Positions 1 through 8,867 of a stretch of DNA of 64,000 bases are shown in pieces. This DNA comes from Luteococcus sp052116585 (lineage in GTDB: Bacteria > Actinomycetota > Actinomycetes > Propionibacteriales > Propionibacteriaceae). The stretch's first letter is position 1. Every line of letters begins with the position of its first letter. The stretch is taken from positions 186,001-250,000 of the forward strand of contig NZ_JBQKKT010000003.1 of NCBI RefSeq assembly GCF_052116585.1, in the 5' to 3' direction. Made by a program: the position numbers and the translations under genes. The notes under the pieces were generated by a model. That model was not told the DNA's origin. It did not search any database and saw only the letters and a list, made by a program, of their open reading frames with translations.

Positions 1-190
1 GACGGTCGTTGCTGCCGAGCTCAACAACGGCATCCCCGGAATCGGGGGTCTTGCTTACTTCTCGGGCACGCGACTTCAGACACCGCTGACCTTGGCCTGC
101 GTCATCACCATCGGTCTGGTGGCAGTAGCGCTCGATTGGGGCATCGCCCGTGTCGGGACAGCTCTGGTGCCTTGGAAGGGAGGTGGATGA
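1..190 (+). CDS. tauC: ABC transporter permease, C-terminal fragment (taurine/sulfonate type)
   Basis: The window opens inside this gene; the reading frame beginning at base 2 runs to a TGA at 188-190 and encodes about 62 residues. The peptide contains VVAAELNNG, the cytoplasmic EAA-like end, followed by GIGGLAYFSGTRL and a final hydrophobic helix (TLACVITIGLVAVAL), which is the usual ending of SsuC/TauC permeases. The binding protein starts 2 bp downstream and the ATPase follows, so this is the membrane subunit of the same importer. The family assignment rests on this tail plus context; the substrate (taurine, other sulfonates or a related anion) is inferred. Confidence 0.8.
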   Translation, partial: TVVAAELNNGIPGIGGLAYFSGTRLQTPLTLACVITIGLVAVALDWGIARVGTALVPWKGGG

Positions 191-191
191 G

Positions 192-1274
192 ATGAGCACG
201 GATGTCTTGCGATCAGCCGCCGCGAAGAAGGTACGTGCTGGGGTGGTGGCGGTCGGTGTAGTCACTCTTTTTGCCTCCGGTGGAATGATCGATCCCAACA
301 GGGCAGTGCATCCAGACGCCCAGGTCAGGGAAGCCTGCCCGATTGCGGTGGACGAGTCAGTGACCACGAAGGTCCGCATTGCCTGGCAGCCAGTCCCCAA
401 TGGTGACCTTGTGGTCAAGGACCGTCGCTGGCTGGAAGCCTGCATGCCCAACGCGACCATCGAGTGGATGAAGATGAGCTCCGGCGCGGATGTCGTACAA
501 GCCTTCGGCGCGAATGCCATCGACATGGGCCAGATCGGCTCGTCGCCGATGGTCAAGTCCGTGTCAGGACCGCTGGACCTGGACATCCAGACGGTCTGGA
601 TCCATGACATCATCGGCAAGGCCGAATCCCTGGTGGTCCGGGATTCGGGCGTGACTGGCCTCGATGGGCTCAAGGGCAAGCGCGTCGCGGCAGCCTTCGG
701 TTCCACCGCGCACTACTCACTGATCCGTGCTCTGAGCGCCCAAGGTCTGCTCAACTCTGTCACGCTGGTCAACCTGGCCCCCGATGCGATGCTCGGTGCC
801 TGGAACAGTGGCGAGATCGATGCGGCCTGGGTCTGGGACCCCGTCCTGTCCCAGCTTGCCGCCAAGGGACGGGTGGTTCTTTCCAGCGCTGACACCGCCA
901 GCCAGGGATCTCCGACCTTCGACCTCGAAGCGGCCACCGCTGAGTTTTCGGCCGCCAACCCAGCCTTCATGACAGTGTGGACCCAACTCCAGGATCGGGC
1001 AGTGACCATGATCAGGGACAGGCCAGACCAGGCTGCGGCGAGCATCGGCAGCGCACTCGGTGTGCCAGCTGAGGAAGCCCAGACCCTGTTGCCCGGCTAC
1101 GAATACCCGACCGCACACGAGCAGAACACCAAGAAGTACTTCGGTGGGGGGATGGTCCGTCTGTGCACCAGCACCGGCGGGTTCCTCAGGGACCAAGGCT
1201 CTGTGACCGTGCCTGCCTCCGCCGACAGGTGCGTTCGCGCCTTCAGCCCGAGCAAGAAGGAGGGCGGCCGATGA
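192..1274 (+). CDS. tauA: Taurine/aliphatic sulfonate ABC transporter substrate-binding protein
   Basis: A 360-residue periplasmic-type binding protein that should capture the substrate outside the membrane for the TauBC importer. The start at ATG 192 has AGGGAGGTGG about 6 nt upstream and lies 2 bp after the permease stop. An N-terminal hydrophobic stretch (VRAGVVAVGVVTLFAS) acts as signal peptide or anchor; no cysteine lipobox is evident. The mature part has KVRIAWQPVPNGDLVVK, then GADVVQAFGANAIDMGQIG and KGKRVAAAFGSTAHYSL, the pattern of the TauA/SsuA/NrtA NMT1-like fold. It overlaps tauB by an ATGA. The family is clear; taurine as the ligand is a family-level inference. Confidence 0.85.
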   Translation: MSTDVLRSAAAKKVRAGVVAVGVVTLFASGGMIDPNRAVHPDAQVREACPIAVDESVTTKVRIAWQPVPNGDLVVKDRRWLEACMPNATIEWMKMSSGADVVQAFGANAIDMGQIGSSPMVKSVSGPLDLDIQTVWIHDIIGKAESLVVRDSGVTGLDGLKGKRVAAAFGSTAHYSLIRALSAQGLLNSVTLVNLAPDAMLGAWNSGEIDAAWVWDPVLSQLAAKGRVVLSSADTASQGSPTFDLEAATAEFSAANPAFMTVWTQLQDRAVTMIRDRPDQAAASIGSALGVPAEEAQTLLPGYEYPTAHEQNTKKYFGGGMVRLCTSTGGFLRDQGSVTVPASADRCVRAFSPSKKEGGR

Positions 1275-2080
1275 GTCAGGAGTGGGGCCTGAAGGCATCT
1301 GGGACGTCAGCCTTGCCGATGATCCAGATCAAGGAATCCGAGCACGTGTACTTCTCGGACTCAGGGGAGGCCGTACACGCTCTGGCACCCACCACCCTCG
1401 ACATTCCTGCAGGGCAGTTCCTGTGTGTCGTAGGGCCCTCGGGTTGCGGCAAGACAACCCTTCTGAAACAAATCGCGGGATTCCTCCGTCCTACACGCGG
1501 AGAGGTTCTCGTGCGGGGGAAAAACGTCACGGGTCCTGGAGCTGAGCGAGGCGTCGTATTCCAGCACCCGAACCTCTACCCGTGGTTCTCGGTGGAGGAG
1601 AACGTGTCGCTGGGTCTGCGGTTGCGCGGAGTCGGCCGTTCGGAGCGCTCCCGAACTGCTCGTGAGTATCTCGAGATGGTGGGCCTCGGCAGCTTCTGCG
1701 ACGCCAAACCGTATGAACTCTCGGGTGGCATGCAACAGCGGGCGCAGATCGCCAGAGTGCTGGCCAACTCTCCGGAGATCATCCTCATGGATGAGCCGTT
1801 CGGGGCCTTGGACGCCCTGACCCGCGAAAGGCTTCAGGCAGACCTCTTGGCACTGCAGCGGGAGACGCACAAGACAGTGTTCTTCATCACGCACTCCGTC
1901 GAGGAAGCAGTCTTCCTCGGTGACCGCGTCATTGTGATGGGGGCGCGTCCTGGGCACATCGTGCTGGACGTGCCAATCGAGCTCTCGATGCACGCCGGAC
2001 ACCTGCTCGGTCCAGAGATGAAGTCCATGCAGGAGTTCATTGAGCTACGTGACCTAGTGGCGGCAGCCATCACCGGCTGA
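1271..2080 (+). CDS. tauB: Taurine/sulfonate ABC transporter ATP-binding protein
   Basis: A 269-residue ATPase that powers the importer whose other subunits precede it. Visible motifs are Walker A GPSGCGKTT (residues 55-63), the Q-loop near 98, the signature LSGGMQQR (150-157), Walker B ILMDEPFGALD (171-181) and a switch His in FITHS (about 209). The ATG at 1271 overlaps the tauA stop in ATGA, so translation is probably coupled; an internal ATG at residue 17 (MIQIKES) is a less likely start. It is the last gene of the operon and converges with the minus-strand gene ending at 2108, leaving 27 bp with no clear terminator. Confidence 0.9.
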   Translation: MSQEWGLKASGTSALPMIQIKESEHVYFSDSGEAVHALAPTTLDIPAGQFLCVVGPSGCGKTTLLKQIAGFLRPTRGEVLVRGKNVTGPGAERGVVFQHPNLYPWFSVEENVSLGLRLRGVGRSERSRTAREYLEMVGLGSFCDAKPYELSGGMQQRAQIARVLANSPEIILMDEPFGALDALTRERLQADLLALQRETHKTVFFITHSVEEAVFLGDRVIVMGARPGHIVLDVPIELSMHAGHLLGPEMKSMQEFIELRDLVAAAITG

Positions 2081-2107
2081 CGGGACGGATGGCCCACCGG
2101 CCTCCCT

Positions 2108-4300
2108 TCACACGGCGAGGTCCTCCGAGGTGAGGACACGCGAGCTCCAGGGGAAGTCCGGACGGCGAATGTATGCCGTCACACGCCACCGTCCGGGCGC
2201 GAGATTGCCTTCCTGGGGGTGGACCATCGTCGCGTCCTGTTCGTACCAACGAGTCAACACGCGCTGGTTCTCGTGGTGGATGTAGAAGGCGTACTCGGCC
2301 GGTCCCTCGACACCATCGACGGCGATGGCCAGCCGTCCGTCAGTGGATGTGACGTGCAGATGAGCTGGGCCGACCGTGGCCTTCGAGAGCACTGCCGCGT
2401 AGGCACCCGGCTGCGGTTGCCACGCGTCCTGAGAGACGCTCGCGGCAAGGCTGATAGTGCGCTTGTCGACCTTCACGCTCTCGGAGATCCCGAGCGCGTC
2501 GACGATGGTGGCGGTGCGTGCTGCATAGGTCACCGTCGACGACGGGCTGCTGTCCTGAGCCACGGCAATGGAGGGCGCCAGCAGCTTTGCGACGTCCCGC
2601 GTCTGTGGGTGGACCATGAGCAGGTCCATGTTCTCGTTGATGGTCGCCTGCGCCTCGGGAACGGTCTTCCACGGTTGGCCGCCGGTCTCCAGGACCTGCA
2701 ACGGCTTCTGCCTGTTGCGTTGGTTCTGGTCTTCCCACGAAATCAAGCCACGCTCGCGCTTCGCGTCGGTCCAGACCGTGACGTCGCCGCGTGATTCCGC
2801 CAGCCATTCAGTGGGCCAAGGGTGTGCCTCGAAAGGCAGGACGTTCAAGTCCGGGGCACTCTGCTCGATGAGTGCGAACAAGAGTCGTCCCGTCTCCTGA
2901 TCGCTGCGCTCCAAGAGTTGATTGGCCCAGAAGAACTCGGGCTGAGCCAGGGGATAGACCATGAGATTTCCAGTCGCTGCCGCGAGTTGGATGGTGCCGA
3001 AGTGTGAACGATTTCGGTGCATGGCGTAATAGCGGTCAAGGGTCGATTCGACATCCTCGCCAAGGCCGTAGTCGATGGCATTGACGAACGCTTGCTGGGC
3101 GGCGGCGTAGTGACTTTCCTGGACAGCAGCGCGAGGGACAAGAGTCGTGAACAGTCGTTCGAGATCAGTTCGGATGCCCTGCCGGGTATTCAGGTTGCCG
3201 GCAGCCCATCCTGGGTAGGAGTCATGGTGTAGGTGACCGTAGTGGCTGCGATAGAGCTCGCCGCCACCGCCGTGGAGGCTGAGCGTTGGAGATGTGCTGG
3301 GAACTCCGACGCGGGCGGGGGCGCGGAACTCGTAGCTCTGACCCCCGCGATAGTCCTGCCACAACGACAGCGACTCCTGGAAGGTGACGGGGCGCTGCGG
3401 AGTTTCGTTGGCTGACTGCCAGCGCAGAGCATAGTGGTCCACCATCGTTGCGGCGAGAGGTAGATCGCGCGCGATGACTTCCCGACTTGGCCCCGGAGGG
3501 GCGCTCCGCGGGTCGGCCGAATAGATCTCGAGTTGCCTCTCGAGGCCTGCGGCGATGGCAAGCGCCAAGACTGCGCGTGAGTCCTTGCCACCTGAGAGAC
3601 CCAACGTGAAGCCGGACAGGTCTCCGCGTGCCGCAGACCGAAGGGTGGCCGTGGCGCGCTCGGTGCCAGCGGCGATCAGCTGTTCGAATGAACGGCCATG
3701 AGGGTCCTGGAAGAAGGGGCGCGTGCACAGCTCCACACCCTCTTGGGTCACCAGGAGGAACTGGTCCGGACGGAGGGTCTGCGCCCCCGCACGTACCGAC
3801 AGGGGCGAGGAACGCTGGGTGAAGATCGTGGCGTTGGTGACCAAGGAGGGGATCGCGGTGCTCCAGTCGATGGCGGGGACGTCGCCGTCATCGGTGAGGC
3901 TCTTCGCCAGACCTCTCAGGGAGCTGGAGACGTGAACCTTGCCCTGTGATCCGCCTCCGCGGAAGGCCCAATTGACGGGGCAGTAGCCGAAGAAGTCGCT
4001 GGCGAAGACGACCGCCTGCTGGTCGGAGGACTGGAACATGCCGAACCACTCGCCCGTCCACAGAAGGGCATCTTCCAGCGTGGCTGACGCCAATTCACCC
4101 TGCAGGGCAGTGTCAAGTGTTGACTGGCATACGCCTTGGGGCGTGGCGATGACTCCGATTAATGCTACGGGGCGGAAGTCGGCCGTGGGGCGCGAACCCA
4201 TGCGAGGACGCCCAGTGCCGACTCCGGTCACGGTGAGAGCACTGTGAGTTCGGTCAATCGAAGAGGTTCTTTCGCCTTCTGTACCATTTACCCTCGTCAT
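2108..4300 (-). CDS. Asparagine-synthase-like amidotransferase/adenylating protein of a glycan locus
   Basis: Up to 730 residues. The central ATP-pyrophosphatase loop LSGGKDSR (residues 235-242) and the following SREVIARDL region place it in the AsnB superfamily. Residues about 45-190 keep the shape of a class II glutaminase domain (VFASDFFGYCPVNWAF resembles the ASDRLGIKPLYY segment), but no catalytic Cys follows the initiator Met at any candidate start, so glutaminase activity is probably lost. About 115 C-terminal residues form an extra beta-rich domain (FYIHHENQRVLTRWYEQDA...GRWRVTAYIRRPD). The start could also be the Met at residue 34. The neighbours are an acyltransferase and glycosyltransferases; a role in amidating a sugar acid is a hypothesis, and beta-lactam-synthetase-like chemistry is an alternative. 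Confidence 0.7.
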   Translation of the reverse strand: MTRVNGTEGERTSSIDRTHSALTVTGVGTGRPRMGSRPTADFRPVALIGVIATPQGVCQSTLDTALQGELASATLEDALLWTGEWFGMFQSSDQQAVVFASDFFGYCPVNWAFRGGGSQGKVHVSSSLRGLAKSLTDDGDVPAIDWSTAIPSLVTNATIFTQRSSPLSVRAGAQTLRPDQFLLVTQEGVELCTRPFFQDPHGRSFEQLIAAGTERATATLRSAARGDLSGFTLGLSGGKDSRAVLALAIAAGLERQLEIYSADPRSAPPGPSREVIARDLPLAATMVDHYALRWQSANETPQRPVTFQESLSLWQDYRGGQSYEFRAPARVGVPSTSPTLSLHGGGGELYRSHYGHLHHDSYPGWAAGNLNTRQGIRTDLERLFTTLVPRAAVQESHYAAAQQAFVNAIDYGLGEDVESTLDRYYAMHRNRSHFGTIQLAAATGNLMVYPLAQPEFFWANQLLERSDQETGRLLFALIEQSAPDLNVLPFEAHPWPTEWLAESRGDVTVWTDAKRERGLISWEDQNQRNRQKPLQVLETGGQPWKTVPEAQATINENMDLLMVHPQTRDVAKLLAPSIAVAQDSSPSSTVTYAARTATIVDALGISESVKVDKRTISLAASVSQDAWQPQPGAYAAVLSKATVGPAHLHVTSTDGRLAIAVDGVEGPAEYAFYIHHENQRVLTRWYEQDATMVHPQEGNLAPGRWRVTAYIRRPDFPWSSRVLTSEDLAV

Positions 4301-4383
4301 ACTGGAATCCGTCCTTTTAACCCTTCGGTTGCCCTGTTCAGTGGGGGATTGCTTCTTGGGATCCTGAACTTGGCTGGCTGTAG

Positions 4384-5043
4384 TCAGATGAATCTAGGAT
4401 ATGACTCTCGGTGCGGCAGCGTAGGCGCCGGAGGATTGCCTGGCTTCACCCAAGCTACGCCTCTCCGACGCACTGTCGCTGGGACTCCGACGGCCAATGC
4501 GTGGACGTCAATGGGATGCGACGCAGTCACTACGGACATGGTTCCGATGATTGCTCCCCCGCCGATGGTGCTGCCTCCCATCACCGTTGCGCCTGCGCCG
4601 ATCCACACGTGGTCCCCGATTTTGATGGGGCGACTGAAATTAATGCGCTCCCCACTCTCCAGGTCATAAATTGGGTGATTGTCATAGGCGCGCAACGCCA
4701 CGTTCTTTGCGAATAGACAGTCATCTCCGATGTCAACTGAGACGCCATCCTCTGTAACGATCTCCAAATTTGACGTCACGCTGAGGAGCTCACCAATCGT
4801 GACCGTGCAGTCCCGGCCCACGGCGATTGCCCCTCTAAAACAGCTTCGCTGTCCGATGGAGATCCGGCCATTGGGTTGGTGGAACTGAACTCCTCCCGAC
4901 CAGGTGACTCCTTGTTCGAACCGGATGACACAATTTGTAGAATTGAAATTGATTGAGCTTCCGGGCATGGTCTTTGAGGGGCTTCCGATGATTCTGTTCC
5001 CCAGTTCATCCTCGTAAGGGCCGATCTCGGTCACTCGAGGCAT
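4384..5043 (-). CDS. Hexapeptide-repeat (left-handed beta-helix) acyltransferase
   Basis: 219 residues, probably O- or N-acetylating a sugar in the surface glycan. Repeats of the [LIV]-G-x4 type run through ISIGQRSCFRG, IAVGRDCTVTIGE, VDIGDDCLF and IKIGDHVWIGAGATVMGG, ending in GTMSVVTASHPIDVHALAVGVPA as in the maltose/galactoside acetyltransferase and CysE group. AYDNHPIYD supplies the likely catalytic His. Its ATG shares one base with the TGA of the upstream glycosyltransferase, so the two are translated together. The gene is visibly richer in A/T codons than its neighbours, which may mark separate acquisition. The acceptor sugar cannot be read from sequence. Confidence 0.8.
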   Translation of the reverse strand: MPRVTEIGPYEDELGNRIIGSPSKTMPGSSINFNSTNCVIRFEQGVTWSGGVQFHQPNGRISIGQRSCFRGAIAVGRDCTVTIGELLSVTSNLEIVTEDGVSVDIGDDCLFAKNVALRAYDNHPIYDLESGERINFSRPIKIGDHVWIGAGATVMGGSTIGGGAIIGTMSVVTASHPIDVHALAVGVPATVRRRGVAWVKPGNPPAPTLPHRESYPRFI

Positions 5044-7250
5044 CAGAGATTGCTCATCGGGGAAGTGGCGTAGGCGATTTGCGCCAAAGACTCGCGGATC
5101 TTCGGTGTGTCGCCGCCGGGTGTGAGGAAATCAATATCCTCCCGTTGCGTCATGGGTGACCCATCGTCCACCAGAGCCCACACCTTTCCACCAGCGCTGC
5201 TGTAGTCACTCAGCTTGGAGGGGAGGAAGGGGTTGATGGGAAGGTTGACGTCACGGATGACATCGTTCACCAGGAGAACGTCGAACAGAGTGGCCGCGTT
5301 CAGGAACTCCAAATAGTCCAAGTACGGGTTCACGTAGACGTTGGCGCTGAGATGTTGCTCGGCGATCTGTTCCTTGACGAGCTTCGGGTTGTTGCAGAAA
5401 ATGTGGAACCGCACCTTGCGACGCACCTCAGAAGACGAGTTCTGGAGGGCCGTCATCACCTCACCGATCCCACGATTCGGGTAGAAGCTGCCAAAGTAGG
5501 CGATGTTCACCACGCCATCGGGCACCTCATATGAGGTGGGGGACACGTGGTACAGCTCAGGAGCTGGCGTGGGATGCGGACGGACACGTGCCTTCTTGAG
5601 CACCATCGCCTTGAAGTCTTGGTCCTTGTACAAGGACAGCATGTAGTCGAGCTGGTTCTGGTTTGTGAACAGGAGGTCGTCCGCGAGCACCATCGTGGCT
5701 GCCTCGATCAAGTCGAAGCTGGACTCGATGGGCAGGTGGGCGAAGCCCTTGCCAGCGATGCCCTGTCGCAGACGTTCCGAGACGTCGTTGTCGACCAGGG
5801 CTGCCTTTCGAGGCAGGCCGGCCGCATCCCTGCGCAGCGGATCGGAGAACTCGGCCGTCCACACCACGTTCCAATGGCGCAGCTTGAACAGGGCCGCGGC
5901 AACGTGGGACCCGGCCCAGAGGGCGCGGCTGTACATGGTCTCGTACGGACCCTTGGTGGCGTCGAGCTTCTCCGCCTTGTCGAGAGCCTTCGCTGCGAAG
6001 TCGGAGATGTTGTTCCAGTCCGCGAAGGACGGGGGCGCCTGGACCACGACGTGCTGATCCACCCACGGATCGGACAACATGCGCAGCGATTCGTCTACCC
6101 GACGGATCTTCGACATGTCATTCGAGATCACGTCAACGATCCGCTCGCGTTCCGCGATTGCCTTGCCCGCGACGACACCGGAAGTGTCGGAGAAGGGCAT
6201 GAAGCAGTAGGCGATCGCAAGATCACGAGCCATGCCACTGTTCAGCTTCGCCCAGGGGAGGTGACGGTGATCCTCAATGGGCACCCGACGCAGGATCTCA
6301 TCCCGTCCCCCCTCGTTCGCTTCGGCATATCGAGCAATGAACCCCTGCTGGGCCTTGATCAGCTGGGTGATCGCGGCGGCATCCTGCTTCGAGGCGGCCC
6401 GCTGGGTGGCCTCAAGGTCCTTGATGCACGCAAGGCGCTCTTCCACTAGGAACTCGAAGGTGCCGGTGCGGCGTGAGATCGAGTCGTCGCGGAGCTGCCG
6501 GAGGTAGGCCCTGTCCGGCCCGGGGCGCACTGCAGTGATGTGAATGCCAGGTTCGGTGAGCAGGTGCGCGAAGTAGACGAGGTCTTCACCGCTGCGCAGG
6601 TCGGTCCGGTAGCTGGCCTTGCGTGCCAGCTCGATGGGGACGAGCTTGCAGGCGTTGAAGCCGAGGGCCCACGGGATCTCGCGAGCCAGCACCCGCTTGC
6701 CGAGGAGGGCATCGATTCGTGTGCCGAGGGAATTGTTCGGGTCAATGTCGCCATCGGGCGTGACATTGACGATGGGGGCCAGGGCAATGTCACCGCCTTC
6801 GACCGCGAGCATGAGCTCTTCCAAGAAGCGCGGCTCCACCGTGTCGTCGTCGTCGACGAAGGTGACATGACTCATCCGGGCGGCCGCCAGCCCGAGGTTG
6901 CGCGCCTCGCCAGCGCTTGCCCGGGACGACCGCAGGACCCTCAGATCCATGTCCAGCTCGGGGCCGAGGGACGCAAGTAGGGCCAGCGTGCCATCGTCCT
7001 CGCCGTTGGGCACGACGATCACCTCGTAGCGGGACCTGTCGAGGCTCTGGCTCGCCAAGGATTCCAGCGCGACGGCGATACGCCCCGCGCCTTGATAGGT
7101 CGGCATGATGACGGAAACACCATTGGCGGTCGGGTCGATGGCTTCCTGGGCCGGTCCGGCGCCCCGCAGGGCATCGATTTCGGCCTTGAGGTCATCAGGC
7201 GAAAGGACCAACCGGCGGGCGTACTCCTGGCTATCCACACGCGATTCCAT
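5043..7250 (-). CDS. Two-domain glycosyltransferase (GT2 plus C-terminal GT-B-like domain)
   Basis: 735 residues from ATG 7250, which begins 1 nt after the previous stop (TGACATG); a longer frame extends 24 codons upstream but would overlap that gene. Residues 45-290 are a family 2 transferase: VSVIMPTYQG, then FVDDDDTVEP (metal/nucleotide-binding acidic cluster at 133-136). The C-terminal half has a GT-B-like pattern: VVNIAYFGSFYPNRGIGEV, then NVYVNPYLDYLEFLNAATLFDVLLVND and LPSKLSDYSSAGGKVWAL. Two catalytic folds in one chain suggest successive addition of two sugars to the same polymer. Donors and linkages are unknown. Confidence 0.8.
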   Translation of the reverse strand: MESRVDSQEYARRLVLSPDDLKAEIDALRGAGPAQEAIDPTANGVSVIMPTYQGAGRIAVALESLASQSLDRSRYEVIVVPNGEDDGTLALLASLGPELDMDLRVLRSSRASAGEARNLGLAAARMSHVTFVDDDDTVEPRFLEELMLAVEGGDIALAPIVNVTPDGDIDPNNSLGTRIDALLGKRVLAREIPWALGFNACKLVPIELARKASYRTDLRSGEDLVYFAHLLTEPGIHITAVRPGPDRAYLRQLRDDSISRRTGTFEFLVEERLACIKDLEATQRAASKQDAAAITQLIKAQQGFIARYAEANEGGRDEILRRVPIEDHRHLPWAKLNSGMARDLAIAYCFMPFSDTSGVVAGKAIAERERIVDVISNDMSKIRRVDESLRMLSDPWVDQHVVVQAPPSFADWNNISDFAAKALDKAEKLDATKGPYETMYSRALWAGSHVAAALFKLRHWNVVWTAEFSDPLRRDAAGLPRKAALVDNDVSERLRQGIAGKGFAHLPIESSFDLIEAATMVLADDLLFTNQNQLDYMLSLYKDQDFKAMVLKKARVRPHPTPAPELYHVSPTSYEVPDGVVNIAYFGSFYPNRGIGEVMTALQNSSSEVRRKVRFHIFCNNPKLVKEQIAEQHLSANVYVNPYLDYLEFLNAATLFDVLLVNDVIRDVNLPINPFLPSKLSDYSSAGGKVWALVDDGSPMTQREDIDFLTPGGDTPKIRESLAQIAYATSPMSNL

Positions 7251-7251
7251 G

Positions 7252-8022
7252 TCAGTGAGCCTTCTTTCGTTCCCAGTTGGCGAGCGTGATGCGTCCGAGG
7301 CGAGATCCCGCCAGGGCGTCATACTTGCGCTGGAGAGCAGCCAACTTGACGTTCAACGTTGTGATGCGGCCTTGGAGCTCGGCGAGTTCCGGTGCCGACA
7401 CGGGTGCGGTTTCAGTGGGAGCCTCTGCCGAGGGAGCTTGTGAGGCGTACTCGCCAAGCAGCTCCAAGGCGCTGGCCAGACGTGCCCTGAGAAGTGGAAT
7501 CTCGTCACTGTCGGGGCCGGTCCGTGCGATAGGGGAGGCAGTCAGCATGCCGAGCTTCAGCATGCGAATCATGTCCTCAGCGGATTCGTCCTGAGGCAGG
7601 CTGGGAGCGACTTCAACGGTGACCGAGCGATCCTCCACCCCGAAGCTGGTGATCGTGAGTTCCTTGGCTGCTGCGCCCTCAGCCAAGGAGGCGAAGATGC
7701 TCAGGTCCTCGGTCGAGAAGACCAGCAACAGCCGCGCGTCAGCGCTGGGGAAGCCATGCTGGATGGACTCGCGGACCAATTCGTTCAGGGCGTGGGGGCG
7801 GCTGTCCAACAGGATCACTCCACCAGCTCCGGCAGGAATGTCGGCGACAGAGTCGACCACCAGTGACGCCGAATTGACCAAGCCAAGGAGACCTTTGGAG
7901 CGCTCCTCGGGAGCGCACACCACTACTTCATCCTTGAGCGCGGGGTGGTGCCAGATGTCGTCACGTTTCAGCACCAGGCTGCTCCGATCGGGGGGAGGTT
8001 CGGGGGATCTGTAGGGGATCAT
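7252..8022 (-). CDS. Hypothetical protein with C-terminal coiled coil, polysaccharide locus
   Basis: 256 residues, unrecognised. The first 140 residues look like an alpha/beta domain (VVVCAPEERSKGLLGLVNS, GGVILLDSRPHALNELV, LLLVFSTEDLSIFASLAEG). A Pro/Ala/Glu-rich linker follows, then a predicted coiled coil (LQGRITTLNVKLAALQRKYDAL) and a basic tail SRLGRITLANWERKK. Tails of the type L-R-Y-x-A-L-x-x-S-x-L-G-R-x-T-L occur at the ends of glycan-assembly proteins and may tether them to partners. It is the first gene of the minus-strand group 8022-2108 and is nearly fused to the next glycosyltransferase. No Shine-Dalgarno precedes ATG 8022, so the start is uncertain. Confidence 0.6.
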   Translation of the reverse strand: MIPYRSPEPPPDRSSLVLKRDDIWHHPALKDEVVVCAPEERSKGLLGLVNSASLVVDSVADIPAGAGGVILLDSRPHALNELVRESIQHGFPSADARLLLVFSTEDLSIFASLAEGAAAKELTITSFGVEDRSVTVEVAPSLPQDESAEDMIRMLKLGMLTASPIARTGPDSDEIPLLRARLASALELLGEYASQAPSAEAPTETAPVSAPELAELQGRITTLNVKLAALQRKYDALAGSRLGRITLANWERKKAH

Positions 8023-8095
8023 ATCTAGGATGGATGGCTCAGGGTTGCGGGACAGACCCGGAACACGGCTAATACTGTGATTTGTGGAGGCGGGT
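8023..8095. promoter_or_regulatory. Divergent promoter region between coiled-coil protein and DUF6270 gene
   Basis: On the plus strand TTGCGG (8045-8050) and TAATAC (8070-8075), overlapping a second box TACTGT (8073-8078), make a -35/-10 pair with a rather long 19-bp spacer. The expected start of transcription is close to the GTG at 8084. No convincing box is seen for the minus-strand gene. Confidence 0.4.
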
Positions 8096-8866
8096 ATGGA
8101 CGAAACTCAGCGATCGGATGCGAGAACGCGTCTGGCAGTGGCCGGGAGCTGTGTTTCGCGTGACACGGTGGCCTGCATGGACCCTGCCGGTCACGAACTG
8201 CAGTGCTACGTGGCGCGTCAATCGCTGTTGTCCTGGGGCAGCGACGCCACGCACCATCTACCGCCCGGGGTGCCCTTTGCCAACCAGTTTCAGCAGAAGC
8301 AGGTGGAGGGGGACTTTGCAGGGGACCTCACCGATCGCCTCCAAGAGGTTGCGGATAGCGTGGACGTGCTCCTGATCGACCTGTGCGACGAGCGGCACGG
8401 TGTCGTGAGAATGCACGATGGCAGCTACGTGACAAAGAGCATTGACGTCGTCACCAATGATGGTCTGTCCGGCGCTCTGGAGTGCGGAAGAGTGCTGCCG
8501 CTTGGTAGCGATGAGCACTTCCATGCTTGGTCCCATGCGGCGGATCGCTTTGTTAGCTGGCTGCGGACATCTGGGCTGTTGGAGCGCACGCTGCTGGTGA
8601 CCACCCCTTGGGCCGTCACTAGTAGCGATGGGAGCGCGGTGCCGGGATCGATGGGCATCATCCCGGAACAGGCGAACGCTCTGTATCCCAGGTATCACAC
8701 ACACCTCGAAACACTGGGGCTGCGCTCCGTGTCGAGCGCTGCTCCCCAAGCAGACCCCGAGCACCGCTGGGGTCTGGCCGCCTTCCACTACACGCCGGAG
8801 GTGTACGCAGAGATTGCGAACGAGGTCATCACCATGGCCACGGCAGCCGGGCGGCGTCAGGTCTGA
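8096..8866 (+). CDS. DUF6270 domain-containing protein (SGNH-like)
   Basis: 256 residues from ATG 8096, preceded at good distance by GGAGGCGGGT; the GTG at 8084 in the same frame is an alternative and would give a leaderless start. The N-terminal LAVAGSCVSRDTV holds a Gly-Ser-Cys-Val-Ser block resembling the nucleophile block of SGNH esterases. DVLLIDLCDERHGVVRM and an H-rich C-terminal part (LAAFHYTPEVYAEI) also fit DUF6270 proteins, which recur in actinobacterial capsule and teichoic acid loci. It may remove or transfer an acyl group, but that is inference. Its stop lies 1 nt from the stop of the convergent glycosyltransferase gene. Confidence 0.7.
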   Translation: MDETQRSDARTRLAVAGSCVSRDTVACMDPAGHELQCYVARQSLLSWGSDATHHLPPGVPFANQFQQKQVEGDFAGDLTDRLQEVADSVDVLLIDLCDERHGVVRMHDGSYVTKSIDVVTNDGLSGALECGRVLPLGSDEHFHAWSHAADRFVSWLRTSGLLERTLLVTTPWAVTSSDGSAVPGSMGIIPEQANALYPRYHTHLETLGLRSVSSAAPQADPEHRWGLAAFHYTPEVYAEIANEVITMATAAGRRQV

Positions 8867-8867
8867 G

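Noticed and set aside
4244..4669. Plus-strand frame with a lipobox-like LLLGILNLAGCSQ
   Set aside because: It lies antisense to the start of the AsnB-like gene and the end of the acyltransferase, has no ribosome site and no homology beyond the chance hydrophobic stretch.
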